64,000 bases of DNA from JAOAFZ01 sp964412815 (GTDB taxonomy: Bacteria; Patescibacteriota; Microgenomatia; UBA1406; GWC2-37-13): the NCBI GenBank assembly GCA_964412815.1, contig CAYPQF010000050.1:118587-182586 (forward strand), read 5' to 3'. Positions 1 to 8,404 of the stretch are shown piece by piece. Position 1 is the stretch's first letter. Each line of letters opens with the position of its first letter. The notes below the pieces were generated by a model that was not told the origin of the DNA, did not search any database, and worked only from the letters and a program-made list of their open reading frames with translations. The translations under genes and the position numbers were made by a program.

Positions 1-15
1 CTTTCGATCGATAAC

Positions 16-666
16 ATGATGTCATCACCGTTCCCGGCTAAAACCCTGCCCCTTCCAAACCTCAAAAATTCCAACCGGGAAAAGATTATTGTTCTGTCAA
101 AAGAAAAATACGGTCGTGATATTCCGCCGGATCAACCGATTATGCCTGCTGATGCCGATCCGCTTGACATGACTGGGGACCTCCCTCCATGGAAACAGAA
201 AAAGATGGAGAAAGAGAAGCAGGCTGCTGCACCACAGCCGGAACAGTCCGTGTCTCAGGTACCCGCACAACCTCCTGCCCCGCCACAAGCACAACCTCAA
301 GCGCAGACTCAGCCACAGCCACACGTACCGGCTCAGGTGCCGGTGCAGCAATCAGGGTCTATACCGGTGTCTGCCGAACCGCAGCTTCATGCCGCCACGC
401 CGCTTCCGCAGTTTCAGAACGGCAGTATTCAGCTGCAAAATCCCACCCGGACATCACCACCTGCAAACGGACAGAATGGTTCCGCGGCACAGAATCCTCC
501 CGGATCAGGAAAAAAGAAAAAACGAAAGAAGAAAAAAAATAAGGGTTCGGGCGGTGGTGGTACGCAACCCGCGGGTTCTCCTCCAAACTCTTCAACTGGC
601 ACTGGTTCTCCCGGACCGTCTACTTCCGGAGCTTCTGCCGCGGGGGCACCAACGCAAGGGGGATAA
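16..666 (+). CDS. low-complexity Pro/Gln- and Lys-rich protein, unknown
   Basis: I do not recognise this 216-residue protein. Only about the first 70 residues have normal composition. Residues 75-150 are rich in Pro and Gln, a Lys/Arg block (GKKKKRKKKKNKG) follows near residue 165, and the tail is Gly/Ser/Pro. Such a make-up suggests a disordered protein with a nucleic-acid- or surface-binding basic patch, but that is inference. The frame is open to the left window edge, so the true start may lie outside; ATG 16 is the first start inside, with another ATG directly after it. It converges on the YtxH gene pair and no other gene lies between. Confidence 0.6.
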   Translation: MMSSPFPAKTLPLPNLKNSNREKIIVLSKEKYGRDIPPDQPIMPADADPLDMTGDLPPWKQKKMEKEKQAAAPQPEQSVSQVPAQPPAPPQAQPQAQTQPQPHVPAQVPVQQSGSIPVSAEPQLHAATPLPQFQNGSIQLQNPTRTSPPANGQNGSAAQNPPGSGKKKKRKKKKNKGSGGGGTQPAGSPPNSSTGTGSPGPSTSGASAAGAPTQGG

Positions 667-670
667 AAAA

Positions 671-701
671 CCGGAGGGGCACCCGCGTGCTTCTCCTCCG
701 G
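671..701 (-). terminator. intrinsic terminator for the YtxH gene pair
   Basis: A hairpin with arms CCGGAGG/CCTCCGG is followed, on the minus strand, by a run of six T. It lies directly downstream of the minus-strand gene ending at 735 and abuts the stop codon of the convergent plus-strand gene. Confidence 0.7.
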
Positions 702-734
702 TAACAACAGCTCAGCTATACCGCTGAAATCCGC

Positions 735-1028
735 TTATTTTTTCTTTCCAAAGATCTTATTGCGTAAAGAAGTCATCACAAAGCCGGTTACTGCGGTACC
801 GACCAGCCCCAGTAATTTTCCTTTGTTTCCTTCAATCATCTCCTTACTTTTCTCGATGGCTTGGAGTTTTAACTCCTGTACCTCGCGTTTTACATACTCG
901 GAAGTTTCATCAATCTTGTTCTTTATCTCGAACAGGACATATATTACGATAATGATCGCAATAACTCCCCCGAGCAGATAGATGCTGCCGAGTAGATAAA
1001 ATATGTACTGCACTGTTTCTAAACTCAT
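735..1028 (-). CDS. small membrane protein with amphipathic helix
   Basis: A 97-residue protein with one strong hydrophobic segment (about residues 8-34), then a charged helical stretch (36-75) and a second weaker hydrophobic patch before a Lys-rich C terminus (GKKK). This resembles small DUF948-like or phage-holin-like envelope proteins, though I cannot assign a family. It follows the YtxH gene by 23 bp on the same strand and both end at the hairpin at 671-701, so they are probably one transcript acting together at the membrane. Confidence 0.7.
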   Translation of the reverse strand: MSLETVQYIFYLLGSIYLLGGVIAIIIVIYVLFEIKNKIDETSEYVKREVQELKLQAIEKSKEMIEGNKGKLLGLVGTAVTGFVMTSLRNKIFGKKK

Positions 1029-1051
1029 ACGGGTTGGAATTTACAATAACC

Positions 1052-1540
1052 TTAGTTAGGTTTTTTCTCCGTCTTTTCCGTTTGTTTGGCAACTTTTTTT
1101 TCAGCCTTTTCCGCTGCGGTGTTTGCCTTTTTCTGGTTCTCTTCAATAAAGTTCAGCAGATATGTTTTTGCTTTCTCAACTTGTTCAGAAGACATCTCTA
1201 CCTGCTTACGGACATTTACCAGTATTTCATCAACCACTTTCTGGTACTTACCTGTGTCAAAGGTATCAATTGCCGACTTCATCTGGTCCATCCGGCTATT
1301 CATCTCCACTTTCATCTGCTCATACATTTTTTTGCTCTGTTCAGAAACATTGCCAAAAATTTCGCGAGCACGCTTTTCAGCCTCTTTACTCTCAATAAAT
1401 TCACGGAGCTCATTCAACTTCTGCTGAGCTAACTTACGATTCTCTTTTCCGGATTTCGGAGTGAGGAAAAGAGCGGCTACGGCTCCAATTGCTGCTCCCA
1501 GCAAGATTCCGGCACCAAAGTTGTTCTTTTTTTCTGCCAT
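1052..1540 (-). CDS. YtxH domain-containing protein
   Basis: Residues 8-34 show the YtxH signature: a Gly/Ala-rich membrane helix (GAGILLGAAIGAVAALF) followed by LTPKSGKENR. The rest of the 162 residues is a long charged helix, probably coiled coil, ending in a Lys-rich tail. YtxH proteins are membrane-anchored, stress-linked proteins of unclear biochemical role. The gene has its own promoter (-10 at 1570-1575 on the minus strand) and is followed by a second small membrane protein gene. Confidence 0.85.
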   Translation of the reverse strand: MAEKKNNFGAGILLGAAIGAVAALFLTPKSGKENRKLAQQKLNELREFIESKEAEKRAREIFGNVSEQSKKMYEQMKVEMNSRMDQMKSAIDTFDTGKYQKVVDEILVNVRKQVEMSSEQVEKAKTYLLNFIEENQKKANTAAEKAEKKVAKQTEKTEKKPN

Positions 1541-1569
1541 ATGTCATTCTATAAATTGTAATTATCAAG

Positions 1570-1596
1570 ATTATAGTAGCAGAGAGATTAAGGCAA
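1570..1596 (-). promoter_or_regulatory. candidate promoter of the YtxH operon
   Basis: On the minus strand, TTGCCT (1591-1596) and TATAAT (1570-1575) are separated by 15 bp, slightly short for a sigma-70 spacer. The -10 box is a perfect consensus. It gives a leader of about 25 nt before the ATG at 1540. Confidence 0.5.
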
Positions 1597-1633
1597 GTCA
1601 AAGAAACGTAAGAAGTGTGAAAGATGAAAATGC

Positions 1634-1661
1634 CCAGGGCCGGTTGATAGACCGGCCCTGG
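1634..1661 (-). terminator. strong hairpin ending cassette A
   Basis: An 11-bp perfect stem, CCAGGGCCGGT paired with ACCGGCCCTGG around a 6-base loop. On the minus strand a T-rich stretch follows. It lies downstream of the GC-rich gene ending at 1723 and is one of several unusually long perfect hairpins that close the GC-rich genes of this window. Confidence 0.75.
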
Positions 1662-1722
1662 AACAATAAAGCAGCCATACAGGGCTCCTCAGCATCGAGA
1701 CTGGCGCTGACTACATGGTCAG

Positions 1723-2097
1723 CTAAGCCGCCGCGGCTGGTGCCTGCTGCTCGGCGGGGAGCAGCTCGAAGCGGAAGCGGCCGTAGGACACGAGGTCCGC
1801 GAAGTCGGCGAACAGCATCGAGCCGACGCGGTAGATCACCGCCCCGTCGTTCTCGAGGATGCTGTTGTCCTGCTTCAACCGGAACGCCGCGATACGCACT
1901 CCCTTCAGGCTCTCGAGCTCCGCGGACTCAGCCTGCAGCGTCACCTTGAGCACCATGCAGCGCTCGCCCGTGTTGTACATCAGCGCGAGCCGGCTGCCGT
2001 CGCCGACAAGCTGCTCGGCCCACACATCGACGTGGGTGACGTGGAAGATCACCCCCTGCAGCAGTTGCTGGAGCCTGCGCCCGATCTCGGTATCCAT
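1723..2097 (-). CDS. GC-rich cassette A: unknown 124-residue protein
   Basis: No family recognised. The 124 residues are soluble, with a mixed alpha/beta look and an Ala-rich C terminus (PAAAA). The start is fixed by a consensus Shine-Dalgarno, AGGAGG at 2106-2111, eight bases before the ATG; neighbouring genes lack such a signal. Third codon positions are overwhelmingly G or C (GAG, CTG, GTG, CGC), unlike the AT-leaning flanking genes. The gene stands alone between a minus-strand promoter near 2162 and a perfect hairpin at 1634-1661. Foreign origin is inferred from composition and signals. Confidence 0.7.
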   Translation of the reverse strand: MDTEIGRRLQQLLQGVIFHVTHVDVWAEQLVGDGSRLALMYNTGERCMVLKVTLQAESAELESLKGVRIAAFRLKQDNSILENDGAVIYRVGSMLFADFADLVSYGRFRFELLPAEQQAPAAAA

Positions 2098-2161
2098 CGG
2101 CGGAACCTCCTGGTGTGCATGCGTTTACACGCGTACACAGTACGTGGCTTATAGTATGAAC

Positions 2162-2170
2162 ATTATACCA
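2162..2170 (-). promoter_or_regulatory. extended -10 promoter of cassette A
   Basis: On the minus strand TGG directly precedes TATAAT (attata at 2162-2167 on the plus strand), an extended -10 element. A second candidate -10 (CATACTATA) lies about 10 bp further downstream. Transcription from here gives a leader of more than 45 nt with an AGGAGG site, unlike the nearly leaderless neighbours. Confidence 0.5.
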
Positions 2171-2208
2171 GATTTGCCATGATTTAGCGCGTCTGGTACT
2201 ATTAAAAC

Positions 2209-3153
2209 ATGATCGAACTGTTTTGGCATCTGTTTACGATATTAATGGCGTTTGTCCTGGTATGGGTAGCCTCTGACTATGTCCTCAAAAGTGTGGATCA
2301 TGTCGCCAGTAGATTACAGATGTCTGCCTTTGCAACCTCTTTCATCATCCTGGGAATGCTGACATCGCTGCCCGAGTTCTCAATCGGTGTAAATGCCGTA
2401 GTTGAGGGAGCACCAGGGGTGTTTGTCGGTAATTTAATTGGCGCATCATTTGTTATTTTTACCTTTATTATTCCGTTGCTGGCAATTCTGGGTAACGGCA
2501 TCACCCTTGCCCATCAGTTATCCAGCCGGTATCTGGTATTTGCACTATTTGTCATTCTTGCACCAGCCATTCTGACCGTGAACGGCGCCATGACCCGCAG
2601 TGAAGGAGTTCTCTTGATGGTGCTCTATCTGATTCTGATTGTTACCCTGGAAAAACATAAAACATTTCGGGAAAAAATAGCCTCATTATTTCACCGCGAA
2701 AACTTCGGCAATATTTTTGATTTGATCAAGATTGCAGCCGGGGCAATTGTCGTGTTCTTCTCCAGCCGGTTGCTGGTTAACGAAGCCCTCTACTTTGCCG
2801 ATGTATTCTCTATTCCGACCGTGCTGATCGGCTTGATTGTGCTTGCCATCGGCACCAATATTCCGGAATTGTTTCTGGGTATTAAATCAATCTTATCCCA
2901 GCAAAAAGATATAGCGTTCGGCAATTATATTGGATCAGCTGCGGTGAATACCTTTTTATTTGGACTGTTAAGTGTCATCTACGGACCGTTTAAACTGCCC
3001 GATAACGGGTTTCTGATGACCTCACTGCTCTTGGTAGTCGGAATGAGCCTCTTCTTTTTCTTTGGCCTGCGAAATGGTGATATCAGCAGAAAAGAAGCAC
3101 TGCTTCTGCTCTCTGTCTACGTAATCTTTATTGTGGTCGAAGTAGTAATGTAA
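2209..3153 (+). CDS. sodium/calcium exchanger family (CaCA) membrane antiporter
   Basis: A 314-residue polytopic protein with about ten hydrophobic segments. Both inverted alpha repeats of the CaCA family are visible: GMLTSLPEF with GNLIGAS at residues 49-80, and AIGTNIPEL with GNYIGSA at 213-244. The Glu of each repeat and the following Asn/Ser residues are the ion-binding positions. Family members exchange Na+ or H+ for Ca2+ across the inner membrane; the actual ions here cannot be read from sequence. A tactat element sits just before the ATG and there is no Shine-Dalgarno. The gene is divergent from cassette A. Confidence 0.88.
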   Translation: MIELFWHLFTILMAFVLVWVASDYVLKSVDHVASRLQMSAFATSFIILGMLTSLPEFSIGVNAVVEGAPGVFVGNLIGASFVIFTFIIPLLAILGNGITLAHQLSSRYLVFALFVILAPAILTVNGAMTRSEGVLLMVLYLILIVTLEKHKTFREKIASLFHRENFGNIFDLIKIAAGAIVVFFSSRLLVNEALYFADVFSIPTVLIGLIVLAIGTNIPELFLGIKSILSQQKDIAFGNYIGSAAVNTFLFGLLSVIYGPFKLPDNGFLMTSLLLVVGMSLFFFFGLRNGDISRKEALLLLSVYVIFIVVEVVM

Positions 3154-3207
3154 TGATCAATTGTTTATTGTCCGCTTCTCATGATACAGCGGGTATAATT
3201 GGTGTCT

Positions 3208-4323
3208 ATGAAACTACAGCAGATACTTATTGGAATCGGGTTGGTAGCCGGTATCGGGCTCCTTATTCTGATCCTGCGCCGACCGGACGGAACGGTACTG
3301 ATTCCGGAAAGATCAGAGAGGCAGTCCCGAATAGCTACCGCTCAGTCAGTCATTTCACCTTCCCCTACTCCACTGGTCTATCTGGAAGCGACTACCTCTG
3401 CAATGGTTCAAAACGTTCCCCAGGTTCCCCAAACATTTAATAACTGTGGACCAGCAACACTTTCGATGGTCATGAGCTGGGCAGGAACCCCCCAAGACCA
3501 GAACTATCTGGGAAGTGTAATGCGTCCGTATCAGAATCCGGCCGGCGATAATGATGATAAATCTATTTCCTCGGCGGAGTTTGTACGCTGGGCACAGGAA
3601 TTTGATCTGTACGCAATGAATCGTCCCAACGGAACCATTGACTTGCTCAAGACCTTTACTACCAACGGAATTCCGGTTGTTGTCAAATCGTGGTTGAATC
3701 CGAACGAGGATATTGGACATTTCCGGGTGATTACCGGGTTTGATGAGGCATCACAGACAATCTACTACGAAGATTCCTATAACGGTCCCAACCTGGCAAT
3801 GAGTTATGAGGAGTTTACCGGGATGTGGCAGCCGTTCCACTATGAGTATTTTATTGTAGTCCCTCCCCGGTTGCAGTCAATTGTTGAGAGTATTGTCGGA
3901 CCGGAGATGGATAAATCCCTTGCATGGCGCAATACAGTAGACCGGGCGAACACCGAACTGGTAGCAGATAGTACGGCGGTATATCCCTGGTTTAATATTG
4001 CGGTGGCTTCGTATTATCTGAAAAACTATCAGGAATCCGTAAACGCGTATGAGCAGGTAAAAACACGTCTGCCCCGCCGCATGTTGTGGTATCAGATCGA
4101 ACCTATTCAGGCATATGCAGAGCTCGGGAATACCGAACAGGTAATCAGCCTGACCACTGCAATTCTTTCTGATCAGAACCGGGCTTTTTCCGAACTGTAT
4201 CTGATTCGAGGTAATCTCTACCTAGAACAGGGTCAGACAGCGGCGGCTCGACAGGAATTTGAACAGGCCATTCTTTATAATAAAAACCTGACCGAAGCAC
4301 AGAAAGCTCTGAACAAACTCTAA
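3208..4323 (+). CDS. membrane-anchored C39-like cysteine peptidase with TPR tail
   Basis: A 371-residue protein. An N-terminal membrane anchor (about 5-24) is followed by a C39_2-type papain-like domain: catalytic Cys80 in QTFNNCGPATLSM, His171 in EDIGHFRVITG and Asp189. The C-terminal third carries TPR-like helical repeats. It probably acts outside the membrane on peptides or wall material. ATG 3208 is chosen because TATAAT (3194-3199) ends eight bases before it, giving an almost leaderless message. The L,D-transpeptidase gene follows after 6 bp, so the two likely form an envelope-remodelling operon. Confidence 0.82.
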   Translation: MKLQQILIGIGLVAGIGLLILILRRPDGTVLIPERSERQSRIATAQSVISPSPTPLVYLEATTSAMVQNVPQVPQTFNNCGPATLSMVMSWAGTPQDQNYLGSVMRPYQNPAGDNDDKSISSAEFVRWAQEFDLYAMNRPNGTIDLLKTFTTNGIPVVVKSWLNPNEDIGHFRVITGFDEASQTIYYEDSYNGPNLAMSYEEFTGMWQPFHYEYFIVVPPRLQSIVESIVGPEMDKSLAWRNTVDRANTELVADSTAVYPWFNIAVASYYLKNYQESVNAYEQVKTRLPRRMLWYQIEPIQAYAELGNTEQVISLTTAILSDQNRAFSELYLIRGNLYLEQGQTAAARQEFEQAILYNKNLTEAQKALNKL

Positions 4324-4329
4324 TCTCTT

Positions 4330-4929
4330 ATGAAACACATTGTTATTGCACTTGCCTTTCTGGCGATGAGTGCTTTGATTATTACCGGTGCCTTCTTTTA
4401 CCAGCAGAACCGACAACCGGAGGTTCTCTCAGAAGCAACAGAACAGCCAAAAAAGATGTACTGGTTCTTGCTGCACCGGGAATCCAATATCGAATATCTG
4501 TATTTTGGATTACCAAACCAGCCGGAACGCAGTACACTGATCAAGACATTTACGGTAAAGACCGGCCGTCCGGGAGAACGGCCGACTCCCCTGCCAGAAC
4601 TGGTTGGTCGTGAATACTGGCTGGTAACGGCAAAAACACCGGTAGAAGATAATCCGGAAACAGCTCCTTATTTTATTACACTTGATGTTCCCGCTCCCAG
4701 TGAACCACCTTACGGCCCGTCTCCCTATCTGGAATGTGATGGACAATGTGACTGGGTAACGTATGGGGAGTTCGGCTTACATGGCGTAAATGGAGACCTG
4801 AGCCGGCTGTCACCGGAAGATCCCGGCAGTTCCGGTTGTATTCGTCATACCGATGAAGATATAACGTTCCTCTATAACCTGCTGCAGCCTGAAACAGAGG
4901 AAATCCGCTATTATATTAAAGCAATCTGA
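4330..4929 (+). CDS. L,D-transpeptidase (YkuD family)
   Basis: A 199-residue protein with an N-terminal membrane anchor (about 4-24). The YkuD signature is present: His151-Gly in FGLHGVNG and the catalytic Cys170 in SSGCIRH, corresponding to the family's HG...SxGCxR pattern. L,D-transpeptidases make 3-3 peptidoglycan cross-links or attach proteins to peptidoglycan, outside the membrane. It starts 6 bp after the C39-like peptidase and has no promoter of its own that I can see, which supports co-transcription. Confidence 0.88.
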   Translation: MKHIVIALAFLAMSALIITGAFFYQQNRQPEVLSEATEQPKKMYWFLLHRESNIEYLYFGLPNQPERSTLIKTFTVKTGRPGERPTPLPELVGREYWLVTAKTPVEDNPETAPYFITLDVPAPSEPPYGPSPYLECDGQCDWVTYGEFGLHGVNGDLSRLSPEDPGSSGCIRHTDEDITFLYNLLQPETEEIRYYIKAI

Positions 4930-5035
4930 CGAATCACGCCGATTCTCTCTACCGGCATTCATCACCACTCACAATCTTAATGGTATCCTAATATCCGTTG
5001 TCTATAATAGGGGTATTACTATTTTCACTGTTCTT

Positions 5036-5620
5036 ATGAAGTACACATTACCTCCATTACCCTACGATTATAAAGCCCTGGAGCCCCATATCGATGAACA
5101 AACCATGATGATTCATCATGATAAGCACCATCAGGCATATACCGATAAACTCAATATGGTTCTGGAAAAATATCCTGATATTGCCGACCGGCCGCTGGAA
5201 GAGCTGCTCCGTGATCTTGAATCACTCGAGATGGAGGCCGCTGATAAAAAAATGCTGCGCAATAATGGTGGCGGCTACCTGAACCACAATCTGTTCTGGG
5301 AAGTGATGGGTCCCGAAAAAGAGATTGACGAAGAACTGGTAAATCAGATCAAGACCACCTTTGGATCGATGGATGAGTTTAAAAAGATCTTTAGTGAAAA
5401 CGCAGCCAATCAGTTCGGGAGCGGTTGGAGCTGGCTGGTACGTGATAGCGCCGGAAACCTGAAGGCGTATGCTACCCCCAATCAGGACTCACCCTATATG
5501 AATGGTGACACCCCCGTTTTTGGCTTGGATGTATGGGAACATGCGTACTATCTAAAATACCAGAACAAACGGCCTGATTATATTCAGGCTTGGTGGAACG
5601 CACTCAAACTGATTCCATAA
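5036..5620 (+). CDS. sodA: superoxide dismutase, Mn type predicted
   Basis: A 194-residue Fe/Mn superoxide dismutase with the full ligand set: His27 (MIHHDKHH), His84 (YLNHNLFW), Asp165 and His169 (DVWEHAYY). Gln150 in TPNQDSP and the glycines before YLNHN are the arrangement typical of manganese rather than iron enzymes, so Mn use is inferred. No signal peptide, so it acts in the cytoplasm, converting superoxide to oxygen and peroxide. A TATAAT lies at 5003-5008, and a hairpin terminator follows the gene at 5652. Confidence 0.93.
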   Translation: MKYTLPPLPYDYKALEPHIDEQTMMIHHDKHHQAYTDKLNMVLEKYPDIADRPLEELLRDLESLEMEAADKKMLRNNGGGYLNHNLFWEVMGPEKEIDEELVNQIKTTFGSMDEFKKIFSENAANQFGSGWSWLVRDSAGNLKAYATPNQDSPYMNGDTPVFGLDVWEHAYYLKYQNKRPDYIQAWWNALKLIP

Positions 5621-5651
5621 CCGCTGACTGAATCGTTTTCATTTATGCAGG

Positions 5652-5673
5652 AGCCGGCGTATGCCGGCTTTTG
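5652..5673 (+). terminator. intrinsic terminator after superoxide dismutase
   Basis: AGCCGGC and GCCGGCT form a 7-bp stem around a 4-base loop, followed by TTTTG. It separates the dismutase gene from the downstream dioxygenase gene, whose -10 box begins at 5675. Confidence 0.75.
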
Positions 5674-5688
5674 CTATACTATACACTT

Positions 5689-6618
5689 ATGAATATTCTT
5701 GGCATTCACCACATTACTGCGATGACGAAAGACGCGCAGACGAATATTGACTTTTATACAAAAGTTCTTGGGCTGCGACTGGTCAAACTGACGGTAAACT
5801 TTGACGATCCGTCTGCCTATCATCTGTACTTTGGAGATGCTGCCGGAACACCGGGGACCATCATGACATTTTTTGCCTGGCCGGGACTGAATGAAGGTTC
5901 CGCCGGAACAGGTATGGCAACGCAGATCTCATTCAAAGTTCCTCCAGACTCACTTGAGTTCTGGGAAGATCAGCTGGGGCGTCATCATATTGAACAGCTG
6001 GGCATTCTTACCCACATGGAAGAGGACCATATCACGTTCGAAGATCTGGATGGTCACCTGCTCCGACTGGTTGAAACAAAGGACGAAGTGCCCGACTGGC
6101 AGTTCTGGGCCGCGGGAGATATTCCTAAAGAATACGCAATCCGCGGGTTTCATGGCATTCGTTTAGGCTATAAAGAAGCCTCAAATACAAAATCTTTCCT
6201 TGAACAGAGCTATGGGTTTAAGCCAGGGAAATCCGACCGGAATGTCGAAGAATATATCAACGGGTACACCCACATCTATCTGCAAACAGGGGCACAGTTA
6301 CCCGAAGGGATGCCGGGGACAGGTACCATTCATCACGTTGCCTGGCAGGTTACCGACGATGATGCAGAACGGAATGCCCGAATAGAACTGATGAAAGCAG
6401 GCGTATACCCTACCGAACAGATTGACCGGAACTACTTTCACTCGATCTATTTCCGGGAACCGGGAGGCGTATTGTTTGAGATCGCAACCAATGGCCCTGG
6501 ATTTTCAGTAGACGAAGATCAAGATAAACTGGGTACAAAACTTGTACTGCCCCCACAGTTCGAATCCATGCGCGAAACCATCCAGAATCAGCTCCCCAAG
6601 CTGATCCTGCCGGAATAA
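5689..6618 (+). CDS. VOC-family ring-cleaving dioxygenase, MhqO-like
   Basis: A 309-residue protein made of two glyoxalase/VOC modules (about 1-130 and 148-290). GIHHITAMTKD at the N terminus, GTIHHVAWQV in the second module and GGVLFEIATN near the end supply the metal-binding His and Glu positions. It matches the MhqO/LinE-like group that cleaves hydroquinone-type rings. TATACT at 5675-5680 ends eight bases before ATG 5689, so the start is inferred to be leaderless. The next gene is an MhqD-like hydrolase, the same pairing as in the quinone-stress loci of Bacillus. Confidence 0.82.
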   Translation: MNILGIHHITAMTKDAQTNIDFYTKVLGLRLVKLTVNFDDPSAYHLYFGDAAGTPGTIMTFFAWPGLNEGSAGTGMATQISFKVPPDSLEFWEDQLGRHHIEQLGILTHMEEDHITFEDLDGHLLRLVETKDEVPDWQFWAAGDIPKEYAIRGFHGIRLGYKEASNTKSFLEQSYGFKPGKSDRNVEEYINGYTHIYLQTGAQLPEGMPGTGTIHHVAWQVTDDDAERNARIELMKAGVYPTEQIDRNYFHSIYFREPGGVLFEIATNGPGFSVDEDQDKLGTKLVLPPQFESMRETIQNQLPKLILPE

Positions 6619-6659
6619 CGTCACTAGACAATCGTTTCAATCTGTACTACCATAAATCT

Positions 6660-7295
6660 ATGCCAGAGATTCGCGGATTTACTCATGTCTATAAACCACC
6701 AACTGATGGGAATACACTGGTGATTATGGCATTACATGGAACAGGTGGTGACGAAAACGACCTGGTTCCCTTTGTCGAACAGATTGATCCTACGGTGGGA
6801 ATCTTAAGTCCACGGGGAAAGGTCGACGAGAATGGACATGCCCGCTTTTTCCGCCGGCTCAAAGAAGGGGTGTTTGACGAAGAAGATATTGCAGTTCGCA
6901 GCAAAGAACTGGTGCAGTTCGTGAACGATGCCGCAGAGACATACCACTTCGATCGTAAAAATCTGATATGGCTGGGATATTCAAACGGGGCCAATATCAC
7001 CACCAGTGTGATGCTCCTCCACCCCGCGGTTATTCACCGGGCAATTCTACTCAGACCAATGGTCACCATTGTTCCTGAGTCTATTCCTACCCTGACCGAT
7101 ACCGAGATCTTAATCTCTTCAGGACGCCAGGACCCGATCGTCCCAGAAGAAAATACCCAGCGTCTCATTCATATCTATCAGCAAACCGGTGCGATTGTTG
7201 AGCTGTTCCTGCATGAAGGAGGGCATCATCTGGAATCAAAAGATGCCGAAGTCGCACAGCAATGGTATCTCAAGCAGCAGAAAAAGCTGAAATAA
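6660..7295 (+). CDS. MhqD/YpfH-like carboxylesterase
   Basis: A 211-residue alpha/beta hydrolase of the phospholipase/carboxylesterase family. The oxyanion segment is MALHGTGGDE, the nucleophile is Ser108 in LGYSNGAN, the acid is Asp158 in SGRQDPIVP, and the base is His189 or 190 in HEGGHHLES. No signal peptide, so cytoplasmic. It lies 41 bp after the MhqO-like dioxygenase; together they suggest degradation of quinone-like or aromatic electrophiles next to an oxidative-stress gene. The substrate is not evident. Confidence 0.85.
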   Translation: MPEIRGFTHVYKPPTDGNTLVIMALHGTGGDENDLVPFVEQIDPTVGILSPRGKVDENGHARFFRRLKEGVFDEEDIAVRSKELVQFVNDAAETYHFDRKNLIWLGYSNGANITTSVMLLHPAVIHRAILLRPMVTIVPESIPTLTDTEILISSGRQDPIVPEENTQRLIHIYQQTGAIVELFLHEGGHHLESKDAEVAQQWYLKQQKKLK

Positions 7296-7389
7296 TCCCG
7301 GCACTTCTTACCACTTTATTATCACTTCCTGTTCTTATACTCCATATTACAACCTGATAATAGAAGATATTACGAAATTATCTTTTTTT

Positions 7390-7683
7390 ATGGACGAACA
7401 GCAACTCAAAAATCTGAAAGATCCAATTACCCTGGAAAATCAGGAGGATCAGGTTGAACATACGCTGGTGACCCGGGAAGAACATTATGGCCTTGATCTG
7501 GGACGGTCTTCTAATGAGGAGGGGCTGGAAGCCCACCCTTCCGATGCAGGAGTCACTGATCTGGGTGGGGTACGTAACCGTAAGGACGTCTTCGACCAGC
7601 AACCAAACCTTGACGAAGGTCCCGCTGCTATTGATGAGGCAGGCTTGCCCGGCCACTGGGGTATTGACGAAGACACTGAATAA
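7390..7683 (+). CDS. small acidic hypothetical protein
   Basis: An unrecognised 97-residue acidic, hydrophilic protein without membrane segments or cysteines. It contains short Glu/Asp-rich runs and ends with GHWGIDEDTE. It is likely to be largely disordered. It lies about 95 bp after the hydrolase gene and converges on the gene ending at 7724. There is no Shine-Dalgarno before the ATG; an AT-rich stretch with a TTATCT element precedes it. Confidence 0.6.
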   Translation: MDEQQLKNLKDPITLENQEDQVEHTLVTREEHYGLDLGRSSNEEGLEAHPSDAGVTDLGGVRNRKDVFDQQPNLDEGPAAIDEAGLPGHWGIDEDTE

Positions 7684-7723
7684 TCCGTTCCGGCAATACT
7701 GATACTGACACCTCTACAGCCCG

Positions 7724-8383
7724 TTATTTTCTCTTTACCCGCAGATGTATGGTTCCCAGATTGGATACCGGCTCGTAGTTTTTTAGACGTACCCGTTTCG
7801 GGAAAAAGCCCGTGTCAGTGGTAAAGTAGTAGCGCAGCTTATAGTCCCCTGCCTGGGTAAATTTCATACGCAGGACAAAAAGCTGTCTACTACGCAAGGG
7901 GTATACTTTCACCTTGATATCTGCCCCCAGTGTCTGGACATGTTTGTCAAACGCATAGTCGTAGGAGTGTGTGGGAAGGAACATCGTTCCGTTCTCAGTA
8001 ACAATGCCCTCAACCGCGCGGATTCCAATTGATTTTGGCACCAGTAGTTTATAGTTGGCAGCATTCTGTTCTATCGAGATATTCCCTTTGTTAAACACAT
8101 AGAAGGGCATATCAATCTCAAATGGGAACTGCACTGCTGACAGCTCGACGGCGTCGTTCCCGTGCTGCATCTGCATGATCGGCTGTATGTACTTGGTTGA
8201 GTTCTGAATAAACTGATACACGGCAATTAAGGCTATGTAAAAGCCATAAACGGTGAAGGCCATGCCAACAAAAGCGAACTTATCAGACCAGGCAGGAAAC
8301 AACTCAGCCAGTTGAGGAATATATGTTACCGCCGCAAACGGAAGAATTACAAAGATTGTACCAACCAGAATCAGCTTACGCAT
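7724..8383 (-). CDS. membrane protein with extracytoplasmic beta domain, unknown
   Basis: A 219-residue protein with two N-terminal membrane helices (about 4-22 and 36-60), then a roughly 150-residue domain rich in alternating hydrophobic residues, probably a beta sandwich facing outward. No family recognised. The start is supported by TATAAT at 8390-8395 on the minus strand, six bases before the ATG, a leaderless arrangement. It lies just downstream of the Pif1-like helicase gene on the same strand, but its own promoter suggests independent expression. Confidence 0.65.
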   Translation of the reverse strand: MRKLILVGTIFVILPFAAVTYIPQLAELFPAWSDKFAFVGMAFTVYGFYIALIAVYQFIQNSTKYIQPIMQMQHGNDAVELSAVQFPFEIDMPFYVFNKGNISIEQNAANYKLLVPKSIGIRAVEGIVTENGTMFLPTHSYDYAFDKHVQTLGADIKVKVYPLRSRQLFVLRMKFTQAGDYKLRYYFTTDTGFFPKRVRLKNYEPVSNLGTIHLRVKRK

Positions 8384-8404
8384 ATATTGATTATAGAGAA
8401 GGAG